The position numbers and the translations under genes were made by a program. From the NCBI RefSeq assembly GCF_020831365.1, contig NZ_JAJHPV010000009.1, positions 186,001 to 250,000 of the forward strand: a stretch of 64,000 bases of DNA. Direction: 5' to 3'. The stretch comes from Massilia agrisoli. GTDB taxonomy: Bacteria; Pseudomonadota; Gammaproteobacteria; Burkholderiales; Burkholderiaceae_D. Below are positions 16,963 to 25,078 of the stretch, piece after piece (position 1 is the first letter of the stretch; each line of letters opens with the position of its first letter). Under the pieces are notes generated by a model. That model worked only from the letters and a program-made list of their open reading frames with translations, was not told where the DNA came from and made no database searches.

Positions 16963-18960
16963 ATGAAAACATCAGCACCGTCATCCGCTTCACCCGACGC
17001 CCGTGAAGAAGGCGATGACGACTCGCTGGTGCGCGAACTCGGACTGGAAGCGCGCGGCGCCCAGCTGATCAAGATGGAAGGCCGGGTCTTCGTGCGCTTT
17101 ACCGGCGTGGTCGAAACCGCCGGCCTGTCGGTTCCCTACCAGCTGGTGCCCAGCCAGGGCGTGCTCGCCAAGCCGAGCAAATGGCGCAAGATGGACCGCG
17201 ACGCCCGCCGCGCGCTGCTCACCGAGCGCGTCACCGACGCGGCCGCGCAAGCGCTGCACCGCAGCGCGGTCGACTTTGTCGAAGAAATCTTCGAAGCGGC
17301 CGACGACGTCGGCCTCGACGCCCTCACCTTCCTCAACGTGCTCGATGAGCTGGAGACGTCCGAGCCGGCCGAATACGTATTCGAACGGATCCGTCAGCGC
17401 CTGACCCACGCGGTCGAGCGCGAACAGGAAGAACGCCACGCCGCGCGCACCAAGGAAAGCATCAACCTGGCCGAGTATCCGGCCTCGTTCGAAGTGGCCA
17501 GCCGCATGCGCCGCCGCTTCATCGCCCTGCTCGGCCCGACCAACTCCGGCAAGACCCACAAGGCGATGGAAGCGCTGGCCAAGGCCAAAAGCGGCGTCTA
17601 CCTCGCGCCGCTGCGCCTGCTGGCGCTCGAGAACTACGAGCGCCTGCTCAACGTGGAGCACGAAGGCGAAGACCTCAAGGTCAGCCTGATCACCGGCGAG
17701 GAACGCCGCGTGGTCGAAGGCGCGACCCACGTCGCCAGCACGGTCGAAATGCTCGACGCGCGCACGCCGGTTGAAGTGGCGGTCATCGACGAGATCCAGA
17801 TGCTGGCCGACCGCGACCGCGGCGCGGCATGGACCGCCGCGGTTTGCGGCGCCCCGGCCAACGTGGTCTACCTGGTCGGCGCGCCGGAAGCGCGGCGCGC
17901 GATCGAAGCGCTGGCCGACCGGCTTGAGTGCGAACTCGAAGTGCACGTCTTGAAACGCAAGGCGCCGCTGTCGATGGAGCCGTCTGCCGTGCGCAAGCTG
18001 CGCAACCTGCAGCGCGGCGATGCGGTCATCGCCTTCTCGCGCCGCGAAGTGCTGATGTGGCGCGACATGATCACCGACATGGGCCTGTCGGTCGCCACTG
18101 TCTACGGCAACCTGTCGCCGGAAGTGCGGCGCGCGCAGGCCGAGCGCTTCCGCGACGGCACCGCCGATGTGGTGGTGGGCACCGATGCGCTCGCGATGGG
18201 CCTGAACCTGCCGATTTCGCGCATCGTGATGACCACGACCGTCAAGTTCAACGGCGTCGAGGAAGAAGAGATTCCGGCCGCGCTGGCGCGCCAGATCGCC
18301 GGGCGCGCGGGGCGCTACGGGGTGCACGAGGAAGGCTTTGTGGCCGGCTATGACGACGAAACGCACGAGGTGATGCGCTCGCTGCTGAAGGAGAAGATAC
18401 CGCCGGTGAGCACCAGCGGGTTCTCGGTGGCGCCGTCGATCGAGCACCTGCACCGCATCGCGTCGGTGACGGGCGAGACCTCGCTGGTCAAGCTGCTCAA
18501 GCGCTTCGTGCATAACATCGACGTGCCGGACGGGTTCTTCTACCCGCGCATCACCGAGGAACAGTCGGAGCGGGCGATCTGGCTCGATACGCTGACCCTG
18601 TCGCTGGCCGAGAAGTTCATGCTGTCGCTGGTGCCGATTTCGACCAAGGTGCCGACCTTGCAGGGCGCGTGGGAGCACTGGTCGTATTCGCTGGCGAAAA
18701 AGAAGGTGTGCAAGCTGCAGCCGCATCCGAACGACCTGATGTTCCAGAGCCTGCAGGAGGTGGAGGATACCTGCCGCATGTATTCCGCCTATGCGTGGCT
18801 CAGCTACCGCGTGCCGGAGTATTTCCCCAGCATCGAGCTGGCGCAGGAGCTGGCGCGCACGGCGTCGGAGCGGGTCGATTCGATCTTGCACGCGCAGAAC
18901 GCGGCGGCGCGCAAGAAGCAGGGTGGCGCTGTCAAGCAGGGCGGCGGGAAACGGCGTTAA
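16963..18960 (+). CDS. SUV3-like DExH RNA helicase
   Basis: A 665-residue superfamily 2 helicase resembling eukaryotic mitochondrial SUV3. It has Walker A GPTNSGKT at about 191, DEIQ in place of DExH/DEAD at about 276, and motif VI QIAGRAGR at about 444. The long N-terminal region (1-180) is acidic and helical, and the C-terminus is Lys/Gly-rich. The ATG at 16963 was chosen because GGAGG sits 6 bases upstream. SUV3 unwinds RNA and works with a 3'-5' exoribonuclease in mitochondria. In bacteria the role is less clear; RNA turnover is an inference. No nuclease gene lies beside it. Confidence 0.9.
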   Translation: MKTSAPSSASPDAREEGDDDSLVRELGLEARGAQLIKMEGRVFVRFTGVVETAGLSVPYQLVPSQGVLAKPSKWRKMDRDARRALLTERVTDAAAQALHRSAVDFVEEIFEAADDVGLDALTFLNVLDELETSEPAEYVFERIRQRLTHAVEREQEERHAARTKESINLAEYPASFEVASRMRRRFIALLGPTNSGKTHKAMEALAKAKSGVYLAPLRLLALENYERLLNVEHEGEDLKVSLITGEERRVVEGATHVASTVEMLDARTPVEVAVIDEIQMLADRDRGAAWTAAVCGAPANVVYLVGAPEARRAIEALADRLECELEVHVLKRKAPLSMEPSAVRKLRNLQRGDAVIAFSRREVLMWRDMITDMGLSVATVYGNLSPEVRRAQAERFRDGTADVVVGTDALAMGLNLPISRIVMTTTVKFNGVEEEEIPAALARQIAGRAGRYGVHEEGFVAGYDDETHEVMRSLLKEKIPPVSTSGFSVAPSIEHLHRIASVTGETSLVKLLKRFVHNIDVPDGFFYPRITEEQSERAIWLDTLTLSLAEKFMLSLVPISTKVPTLQGAWEHWSYSLAKKKVCKLQPHPNDLMFQSLQEVEDTCRMYSAYAWLSYRVPEYFPSIELAQELARTASERVDSILHAQNAAARKKQGGAVKQGGGKRR

Positions 18961-19023
18961 GGCAGCGGTCAGCGGCCTTCCGGACAAGGTCGTACAATGT
19001 CCGTTACCTTTTCACTTCCGGCC

Positions 19024-19452
19024 ATGACCATGACTGCACCAGACTTTACCCTCGACCGCGCAAACGCCATCGGCGCCCAGCGCCTGCCCGGCCACCTGGG
19101 CATCGAAATCACCCGCGTCGAAGATGGCGAAGTCGGCGCCCGCATCGACATCAAGCCGCACCATCTCGCGCCGAATGAATTCCTGCACGCCGGCACCGTG
19201 GTCACCCTTGCCGACACTGCCGCCGGCTATGCCTGCATGGCCAACCTGCCAGAGGGCGCCAACAGCTTTACCACCATCGAACTGAAGTCAAACCACCTGG
19301 GAACGGTGCGTGAAGGCGCAATCGCCGCGCTGGCGAAGCCAATTCACCTCGGCAGGACAACGCAGGTGTGGGATGTGGTGGTAACGAATGAGGCAAACGG
19401 AAAGACGATCGCCTTGTTCCGTTGCACCCAGATGATTTTGTATCCGAAGTAA
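19024..19452 (+). CDS. PaaI-family hotdog thioesterase
   Basis: A protein of about 142 residues with the hotdog thioesterase core LHAGTVVTLADTAAGYAC. In the PaaI subgroup this His-Ala-Gly...Asp segment forms the active site. It should hydrolyse an acyl- or aryl-CoA thioester in the cytoplasm; the substrate is unknown. The start is uncertain: an ATG at 18997 is also in frame, but its first nine residues lack homology-like character. An 80-base inverted repeat follows 11 bases after the stop. Confidence 0.85.
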   Translation: MTMTAPDFTLDRANAIGAQRLPGHLGIEITRVEDGEVGARIDIKPHHLAPNEFLHAGTVVTLADTAAGYACMANLPEGANSFTTIELKSNHLGTVREGAIAALAKPIHLGRTTQVWDVVVTNEANGKTIALFRCTQMILYPK

Positions 19453-19463
19453 TTCCGTCAAGC

Positions 19464-19541
19464 CGTCGTTCCCGCGAAGGCGGGAATCCATGGCACGCCG
19501 GTTCACAGGCCTTATAGGTTCCCGCCTGCGCGGGAACGACG
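19464..19541. repeat. Dispersed TTCCCGCG inverted-repeat element, copy A
   Basis: A 78-base element bounded by CGTCGTTCCCGCGAAGGCGGGAA and its near-complement TTCCCGCCTGCGCGGGAACGACG. Each end is itself a small hairpin. It sits between the convergent thioesterase and tlpA-like genes and may act as a bidirectional terminator. Related copies lie at 48397 and 51941. Confidence 0.85.
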
Positions 19542-19549
19542 TGCGCCGC

Positions 19550-20065
19550 TTAGCCGGCCAGTTCTTTTTCCAGCAGCTTGTGCAGGTCGGCGAATTTCGG
19601 TTCGCCCACGTAGCGCTTGATGATCTTGCCGTTCTTGTCGATCACAAAAGTGGTCGGCGTCAGCGACACGTCGCCAAACGATTTGGCGATGTCGCCGCCT
19701 GAATCGAGCGCCACCGTAAACGGCAGCTTGCGCGTCTCGGTGAAATTGATCACGTAGTTGGCCGGGTCATACTGCATCGCCACCGCAACGAATTCCAGCC
19801 CCTGGCCCTTGTACTTGTTGTAGGTCTCGACCATCTGCGGCATTTCCTTGACGCAGGTGACGCAGGAAGTCGCCCAGAAATTGACCATCACAACCTTGCC
19901 GCGCAGGCTCTGGGTGCTGACCTTCTGGCCCTTGAGGTCGATGAAGGTGACATCCGGGGCCGGCGTGCTCCTGGTGAACGTGGCATAGCCGACGCCGGCG
20001 AGCGCGATCACCAGCGCGCCGATGACGGCTGGCTTGATCCAGGAACGGGAGCTGTTGGTCGCCAT
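19550..20065 (-). CDS. TlpA/ResA-like membrane-anchored thioredoxin
   Basis: A 171-residue thiol-disulfide oxidoreductase. One N-terminal membrane anchor (about 13-29) is followed by a periplasmic thioredoxin fold. The active site is CVTC within FWATSCVTCVKE, and the cis-Pro segment is LTPTTFVID. Such proteins reduce or oxidise cysteines of exported proteins, for example in cytochrome c maturation. The partner cannot be told. It begins 9 bases after the dolP-like gene and is the last gene of the lpoA-led minus-strand block. Confidence 0.9.
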   Translation of the reverse strand: MATNSSRSWIKPAVIGALVIALAGVGYATFTRSTPAPDVTFIDLKGQKVSTQSLRGKVVMVNFWATSCVTCVKEMPQMVETYNKYKGQGLEFVAVAMQYDPANYVINFTETRKLPFTVALDSGGDIAKSFGDVSLTPTTFVIDKNGKIIKRYVGEPKFADLHKLLEKELAG

Positions 20066-20074
20066 CGCAGTAAT

Positions 20075-20713
20075 TTACGAGCCGGTGGCGTTCGACACCG
20101 GCGGCAGCGCCTTCAGGTCGACGTCGTTGATGTACTCAAACACCTTGACGACCTTTTGCACGCCCGACACGCCACGGGCGACGTCGGTGCCGATCTGCGC
20201 TTCACGCGGGGTGACGATACCCATCAGGTAGACGTTGCCGCGTTCGGTGACCACCTTGAACGAGTTGGCCGAGATGGTCTGCATATCGACCAGGCTGGCC
20301 TTGACCTTGGTGGTGATCAGCGCGTCGTTGGAACGGGTGGTGTACTTCGACGGCGAGCCGATTTCCAGCTCGTTGACCAGGCTCATCACGCCGCCAACGG
20401 CGCGCACTTCGCGTTCGACGGCGGCCTTCATGCCTTCGTCGCGCACTTCGCCAGTCAGCAGCACCTTGCGGTTGAAGCTGGTGACGTTGACATGGCCTTG
20501 TTCGCCGACGATGCTCCTGGCGCGCGATTCGCCCTTGAGCGCGATCGCCTTGTCTTCGGTCTGGGCGCCCAGGGTGCGGCGGTCATTGGCCGATACGGCG
20601 GTCATCACGGCGCCGCCGGCAACCAGGCCGACGCAGCCGCTGAGCGTGGTCAGCAGTGCGACGCAAGCAAGGGCTTTCGCCATCGGGCGCATCAGGGAAC
20701 CAGGCTTATTCAT
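20075..20713 (-). CDS. dolP: BON-domain lipoprotein, DolP (YraP)
   Basis: A 212-residue outer-membrane lipoprotein with lipobox LSGC (Cys at about 27) and two BON domains (about 70-125 and 145-205). In E. coli DolP supports outer-membrane integrity and septal amidase activation. The ATG at 20713 was selected because GGAGGAG lies 6 bases upstream; it overlaps the end of the diaA-like gene by 8 bases. The order lpoA, yraN, diaA, dolP matches the E. coli locus, which supports the identification. Confidence 0.9.
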   Translation of the reverse strand: MNKPGSLMRPMAKALACVALLTTLSGCVGLVAGGAVMTAVSANDRRTLGAQTEDKAIALKGESRARSIVGEQGHVNVTSFNRKVLLTGEVRDEGMKAAVEREVRAVGGVMSLVNELEIGSPSKYTTRSNDALITTKVKASLVDMQTISANSFKVVTERGNVYLMGIVTPREAQIGTDVARGVSGVQKVVKVFEYINDVDLKALPPVSNATGS

Positions 20714-21302
20714 TAACATCTCCTCCAAACAGCGCGACATCGATGCCGTCGCAAATACAGTGAATCGTGACCAGGTGAACTTCCTGGACGCGGCAGGTAC
20801 GGGAGTGCGCGACGTTGATATGCACGTCGGCGTCCGTCAGCATTTTTCCGAGTGCGCCGCCATCCTTGCCGGTCATGGCAACGACGCGCATCTCGCGTTC
20901 CAGCGCCGCTTCGACTGCCGCCAGCACGTTGGCCGAATTGCCCGAGGTCGAAATGGCCAGCAGCACGTCACCGGCCTGGCCGAAGGCCTGCACCTGCTTG
21001 GAGAAAATCTCCTTGTAGCTGTAATCATTGCCGACCGCGGTCATGATCGAGCTGTCGGTGGTCAAGGCCAGGGCGGGCAGCGGGAAGCGTTCCCGTTCAA
21101 AGCGGCCAACCAGTTCTGCCGCGAAATGCTGGCAGTCGGCAGCCGAGCCGCCGTTGCCGCAGGCAAGAATCTTGTTGCCATTCGACAAGGCGCCGAACAT
21201 CAGTTCGATGGCCTGGGAGATCGGTTGGGCGAGGGTGTTTGCCGATTGGAGCTTCAGGTCGGCGCTTTCCTGGAAGTGTGCGAGGATGCGTTGAGTATTC
21301 AT
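20706..21302 (-). CDS. diaA: SIS-domain protein, DiaA / phosphoheptose isomerase family
   Basis: A 198-residue protein with one SIS domain: GNGGSAADCQHFAAELVGRF early and AISTSGNSANVLAAV centrally. The family includes GmhA (sedoheptulose 7-phosphate isomerase) and DiaA, which promotes DnaA assembly at oriC. Sequence alone does not separate them, but the position between yraN and dolP is the DiaA position in E. coli. No LPS heptose genes are nearby. Confidence 0.85.
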   Translation of the reverse strand: MNTQRILAHFQESADLKLQSANTLAQPISQAIELMFGALSNGNKILACGNGGSAADCQHFAAELVGRFERERFPLPALALTTDSSIMTAVGNDYSYKEIFSKQVQAFGQAGDVLLAISTSGNSANVLAAVEAALEREMRVVAMTGKDGGALGKMLTDADVHINVAHSRTCRVQEVHLVTIHCICDGIDVALFGGDVNE

Positions 21303-21358
21303 AAGTGCCGATTATAGTGCAGCCGCAAAGCAAGCCGGGCAAGTGCTGAAAAAAATGC

Positions 21359-21718
21359 TTACACCTCAATGGCGTTGGGTAGCCATTCGAGGGCGCCGCC
21401 ATCGATGGTGACGACGTCGATACGGCAGGCGGGCATGCGCGGAAAGCGCGATAAATACAGCTGGGCTGCGCAGATGATGCGGCGCTGTTTGGCGGGGGTG
21501 ATGCTGTCGGCGGCGGCGCCCTTGCGCTTGCCGTTGCGCTTGCGCACTTCGACGAACACCACGGTGTCGCGCTCGCGCATGACGAGGTCGATTTCGCCGG
21601 CCTTGCAGTTGAAATTGGCTTCCAGCAGCGTCAGGCCGCGCTGCTGCAGGTAGGCCAGCGCCTCCTGTTCACCCAGCTGGCCCTGCTGCTGCTTCGCGCT
21701 GAGCCGGGCGGGCCACAT
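21359..21718 (-). CDS. yraN: YraN family (UPF0102) nuclease-fold protein
   Basis: A 119-residue protein of the UPF0102 family. It has GEQEALAYLQQRGLTLLEANFNCKAGEIDLVM and then VFVEVRKR, the E-x-D...ExK-type core of restriction-endonuclease-like folds. The cellular function is unresolved. Its ATG lies one base after the lpoA stop (TGA-C-ATG), which suggests coupled translation. Confidence 0.92.
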   Translation of the reverse strand: MWPARLSAKQQQGQLGEQEALAYLQQRGLTLLEANFNCKAGEIDLVMRERDTVVFVEVRKRNGKRKGAAADSITPAKQRRIICAAQLYLSRFPRMPACRIDVVTIDGGALEWLPNAIEV

Positions 21719-21719
21719 G

Positions 21720-22973
21720 TCACTGGGTCAGGATGGGGCGGGTGGCGCCGGCCTGGTAGACGGCGGCGGGGATGGTGCGGGTAAATTGCGCGTTGCCATT
21801 GCCGAAGCTGCCCTTCAGCTTGCCGGTCACGCCGTCCAGTTCGAACGCGGTGCGGCCCTGGGCAATTTCGCGGGTGACCCGGAAGGCGTCGATGCCGAGC
21901 GCGTACAGGCGCTCCATGTCGAGCCCCAGTTCAGCGCCGGCCCAGCGCGGATAGGCCATCACGGTGGCGTTGTCGCGCTGGACCACCCACGGCAGGTCGA
22001 GCATGCGCATGCCGTCGAGTTCCGGCAGCGTGTCGCCGGCGACAGCGCGCGGGTTGACCGAGGAAGCGCCATAAAACGGGACGTTAGCGCCGATCACTCC
22101 GCGCACCTGGCGGGTCTGGAAAGGGTCGAGCGCGGCGAAGATCAGGTTCGGCGCTTCGTTCTGGACTTTGCTGTTGAGCTTGCCGATCGACATTTCAATT
22201 TCATAGCCGCTGCCGGAGGAAATTTCCACCAGCTGGGATTCATGCCCCAGCCTGGCCCACTCGTCGGCGAAGGCGGTGGCGATGCGGCGCTGCCATGCGG
22301 CCGGGCCCGACACGATCAGGGCGTTCGCGCCCGGCTGTTCGCGGCTGACCCAGGCGGCTGCCTGGCGGGCCTCGTCTTCAATCGACAGGCCGATCACCAG
22401 CATGTTCGGGGGAATCACGGTGCCCGCATCCGGGTGGTTCAGCGCAATGGTCGGCTTGCGCGCGGCGCTGCTGCCGGCCACGGCGCTCACGGCCGGGCGC
22501 GACAGCGGGCCGACCACGATATCGTTGCTTTGCACGGCGCGGGCGTAGGCGTCGAGGGCTTCCTGGGCGCCGTCGCCGGTTTCGATCACCTCCACGGTAA
22601 AGCCTGCGCCTTCGCGCGCATGCGCGGCCATGAAGCCGGCGCGCAAGATGTCGGCTGGCTGCGCCAGGGTTGTCGAGCGCAGCGGCAGCAGCAGGCCCAC
22701 CCGCACCTGTTTGCCGCCCGGGACGGCCCCCGACTGGCCCTCAGGGGCCGGGCTGTCGGGCGAATCGATCGGCATGGTCTGCACATCCGCTTCCGGAACG
22801 GCAGGCTCGACGGGCTGGACCGGCGGCGCGGCCCGTGGCTGGGCCAGCGGCGCCCTTGTGTTTGGATCAATTGGCGCGCACAATCGCCCCGACACGTCGC
22901 AAGGCGTACTGCAGGCGCCCAACATCGTCACGGCCACGGCGGCCAGCACGCCTTTCAGACTTTTTATTAGCAT
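21720..22973 (-). CDS. lpoA: Penicillin-binding protein activator LpoA-like lipoprotein
   Basis: A 417-residue lipoprotein (lipobox LGAC, Cys at about 21) with a Pro-rich linker followed by a periplasmic-binding-protein-like domain that begins VRVGLLLPL. LpoA in gammaproteobacteria activates PBP1A at the outer membrane; this protein has only the LppC-type C-terminal part, as is common in betaproteobacteria. The ATG at 22973 was chosen because the signal sequence begins there. It is divergent from rsmI with only 11 bases between start codons. Confidence 0.85.
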   Translation of the reverse strand: MLIKSLKGVLAAVAVTMLGACSTPCDVSGRLCAPIDPNTRAPLAQPRAAPPVQPVEPAVPEADVQTMPIDSPDSPAPEGQSGAVPGGKQVRVGLLLPLRSTTLAQPADILRAGFMAAHAREGAGFTVEVIETGDGAQEALDAYARAVQSNDIVVGPLSRPAVSAVAGSSAARKPTIALNHPDAGTVIPPNMLVIGLSIEDEARQAAAWVSREQPGANALIVSGPAAWQRRIATAFADEWARLGHESQLVEISSGSGYEIEMSIGKLNSKVQNEAPNLIFAALDPFQTRQVRGVIGANVPFYGASSVNPRAVAGDTLPELDGMRMLDLPWVVQRDNATVMAYPRWAGAELGLDMERLYALGIDAFRVTREIAQGRTAFELDGVTGKLKGSFGNGNAQFTRTIPAAVYQAGATRPILTQ

Positions 22974-22984
22974 TTCATCCCCAA

Positions 22985-23896
22985 ATGACAGAACCTCACG
23001 CAAGCAAGATTGCACAACTTCCGGTTATTGCCGAAGCGGCATTACAGTCCTATCCTACCGCAACCCTGTATGTCGTGGCGACCCCGATCGGCAATGTCAC
23101 CGACATTACCTTGCGCGCGCTGCACCTGCTGTCGATTGCCGATGTGATCGCTTGCGAAGACACCCGCAACAGTTCGAAACTGATCAGCCGCTTCGGTTTG
23201 TCGGTGCCGATGATTGCCGCCCACCAGCACAATGAACGCGAGGTGGCGGACAAGCTGATCGCGCGCCTGCACAAGGGCGAGCGGGTGGCGCTGATTTCCG
23301 ATGCGGGCACGCCGGCGGTGTCCGACCCGGGCGCGCGCATTGTCGACGCCGTGTTGGCGGCGGGGCTGCGCGTGCTGCCCTTGCCGGGCGCGTCGGCGGC
23401 CGTTACCGCGTTGTCGGCCAGCGGGCTGGTCAACGACAGGTTCTCGTTTATCGGCTTTTTGCCGGCCAAGGCGAAGCAGCGCGAAAACATGCTGCGCGGC
23501 CTGCTGACCGAGACGGCAACCATGGTGTTCTACGAGGCGCCCCACCGCATCCTCGACTGCGTGGGGGCGCTGGCCGAGGTGTTCGAGCCGGCCCGGCAGG
23601 TGGTCTTTGCGCGTGAACTGACTAAATTGTTTGAAGAAATCCACCGCTGCCCGTTGTCGGAAGCGCTGGCCTGGGTGAAAGCGGACCCTAACCGCGAGCG
23701 CGGCGAATTTGTCGTACTGCTTGAGGGCGCCGCTGAAAGCAGCGACGCGCAGGAAGTCGAGGCCGAGCGCGTGCTCAATATCTTGCTGGCCGAATGCACG
23801 GTCAAGCAGGCGGCCAGCCTTGCCGCGCAGATCACCGGCCTGAAGAAAAACGCGCTGTACGAACGCGCCCTGGAGATCAAAGGCCAGCAGGACTGA
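22985..23896 (+). CDS. rsmI: 16S rRNA (cytidine-1402-2'-O)-methyltransferase
   Basis: A 303-residue tetrapyrrole-methylase-fold enzyme that methylates the ribose of C1402 in the decoding centre using S-adenosylmethionine. Family motifs are LYVVATPIGNVTDITLRAL, IACEDTR, ALISDAGTPAVSDPG, LPLPGASAAVTALSASGL and FYEAPHRI. The ATG at 22985 gives a 27-residue lead before the core. No clear ribosome-binding site precedes it, so the exact start is less sure than the identity. Confidence 0.95.
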   Translation: MTEPHASKIAQLPVIAEAALQSYPTATLYVVATPIGNVTDITLRALHLLSIADVIACEDTRNSSKLISRFGLSVPMIAAHQHNEREVADKLIARLHKGERVALISDAGTPAVSDPGARIVDAVLAAGLRVLPLPGASAAVTALSASGLVNDRFSFIGFLPAKAKQRENMLRGLLTETATMVFYEAPHRILDCVGALAEVFEPARQVVFARELTKLFEEIHRCPLSEALAWVKADPNRERGEFVVLLEGAAESSDAQEVEAERVLNILLAECTVKQAASLAAQITGLKKNALYERALEIKGQQD

Positions 23897-24031
23897 CGAG
23901 GGGCGGCACTGCGACGGACCGGCGCGGTCTAACTTTTTGCGCGGGCGGCTCCCGGAGAGGCTCGGCAGCAGCGGCAAAATCGGGGGCCGCTGCTGCAGGC
24001 GTCTGCGAGGCCGCCCGCGTACCGGGGCTTG

Positions 24032-24673
24032 CTACCACTTGCACCCGCTGTCCTTCTTGTCCATCAACAGGATCAGCGGCGCCAGCAGTCCTCCCGGAAT
24101 CCCATCCTTGCAATCGGGCCGCTTGGCGCCGGCGATGGCGCGCGCCAGCTTGGTTTCGGTGGCATACGGCCTGGGCGGAACCTGGCCGACGGCGGTGCCC
24201 GCTTTGGCTGGATCAGGATCGTCCGCCATGTCTCGCGCCACACGCAACGCGGCGTCGCGGTCGAAGCGTTTGCCTCCGGCGGGCTCCTTCGAAGGTTCGA
24301 CCGAGAACACATCGGCCGGCCCGGCCTCGCCTGGCGATGGGTCGGGTATGGCCATCAATTCGCTGGAACGCGCCGGCTTGCTCCGGGCCACTGGCGGTGT
24401 CTTCTCCACCGATTTGGCCCGGGATGGCGTGGCTTGGGGCCCAGGTTCAGGCTTCTGCTCCGGCGGTGGAGGCGGGCGCAGCCACACGGCGATGGTGCGG
24501 CTGGCGGCTTCCTCGTCGGGCGCAGGCCCGCCCGCCTGATGCTGGCGCCAGACGACCAGCAGCACGGCGTGCAGGGCCAGCGAAACCGCCAGGCCCGCAG
24601 CCAGCCGGTACGGTCGCCCTGGCGCCGCGCCGCCGGTTGTATCAAACTGAACTGTATTCGCGTTCACTGGCAT
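24032..24673 (-). CDS. TonB-like membrane-anchored protein of unknown function
   Basis: A protein of about 213 residues that I do not recognise as a named family. A single N-terminal anchor (GLAVSLALHAVLLVVW) carries the S-x3-H pattern of TonB and TolA membrane segments. It is followed by a Pro-rich periplasmic stretch (PPPPPEQKPEPGP) and a region lacking the TonB C-terminal fold. The C-terminus has two Cys (RPDCKDG and DSGCKW) that could form a disulfide. An energy-transducer-like anchor is visible, but no ExbB/ExbD genes are nearby. Starts at 24673 and 24703 are both possible. It lies downstream of the divergent tRNA gene. Confidence 0.65.
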   Translation of the reverse strand: MPVNANTVQFDTTGGAAPGRPYRLAAGLAVSLALHAVLLVVWRQHQAGGPAPDEEAASRTIAVWLRPPPPPEQKPEPGPQATPSRAKSVEKTPPVARSKPARSSELMAIPDPSPGEAGPADVFSVEPSKEPAGGKRFDRDAALRVARDMADDPDPAKAGTAVGQVPPRPYATETKLARAIAGAKRPDCKDGIPGGLLAPLILLMDKKDSGCKW

Positions 24674-24756
24674 CCCATTTATCGCGGTGCCACATGGTGC
24701 CATGGATGCTTTTCTAACAACAGCGTGCTTACAAATTCTTATATTTTCGATCCCCC

Positions 24757-24785
24757 TTGACGACGGCGATTCCAACCGTTATGAT
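24757..24785 (+). promoter_or_regulatory. Promoter of tRNA-Pro
   Basis: TTGACG (24757-24762), a 17-base spacer and TATGAT (24780-24785), placed so that transcription starts only a few bases before the mature tRNA 5' end. Confidence 0.72.
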
Positions 24786-24795
24786 CTTGCCTCTT

Positions 24796-24872
24796 CGGAG
24801 TGTGGCGCAGTCCGGTAGCGCACCTGGTTTGGGACCAGGGGGTCCAAGGTTCGAATCCTTGTACTCCGACCA
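24796..24872 (+). tRNA. tRNA-Pro (anticodon UGG)
   Basis: A 77-base cloverleaf. Acceptor strand CGGAGTG pairs with TACTCCG, the anticodon stem CCTGG/CCAGG encloses TTTGGGA (anticodon TGG), the T arm carries GGTTCGAATCC, and CCA is encoded at the 3' end. Confidence 0.97.
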
Positions 24873-24884
24873 GTTTTCAGCAGG

Positions 24885-24923
24885 CAGGCTGACGAGTTTA
24901 TTCTCGTCGGCCTGTTTTGTTTT
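24885..24923 (+). terminator. Rho-independent terminator of tRNA-Pro
   Basis: A 12-base stem (CAGGCTGACGAG / CTCGTCGGCCTG, one wobble pair) with a six-base loop is followed by TTTTGTTTT, starting 12 bases after the tRNA. Confidence 0.88.
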
Positions 24924-24993
24924 GGGCGCCGGTTTCGCATCACCCCAAATCCGAAAACCCCTGAGTAATTTCAAACCCGCCACCCGCAGAGTT

Positions 24994-25044
24994 TGATCTA
25001 ACCCTGCGTCAAATTTCCTACGGGCAAATATGATCACCCTGCGT
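24994..25044 (+). promoter_or_regulatory. Direct repeat upstream of PEP-CTERM gene
   Basis: TGATCTAACCCTGCGT (24994-25009) and TGATCACCCTGCGT (25031-25044) recur with ends 35 bases apart, just upstream of the gene at 25079. This may be a pair of regulator sites; no recognisable promoter was seen in this interval. Confidence 0.4.
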
Positions 25045-25078
25045 GAATCCCACCCCCCTGTCGTTTCGCGAGGAAATC

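Noticed and set aside
16990-18987. 665-residue minus-strand open frame
   Set aside because: Antisense of the SUV3-like helicase gene, which has a ribosome-binding site and intact helicase motifs.
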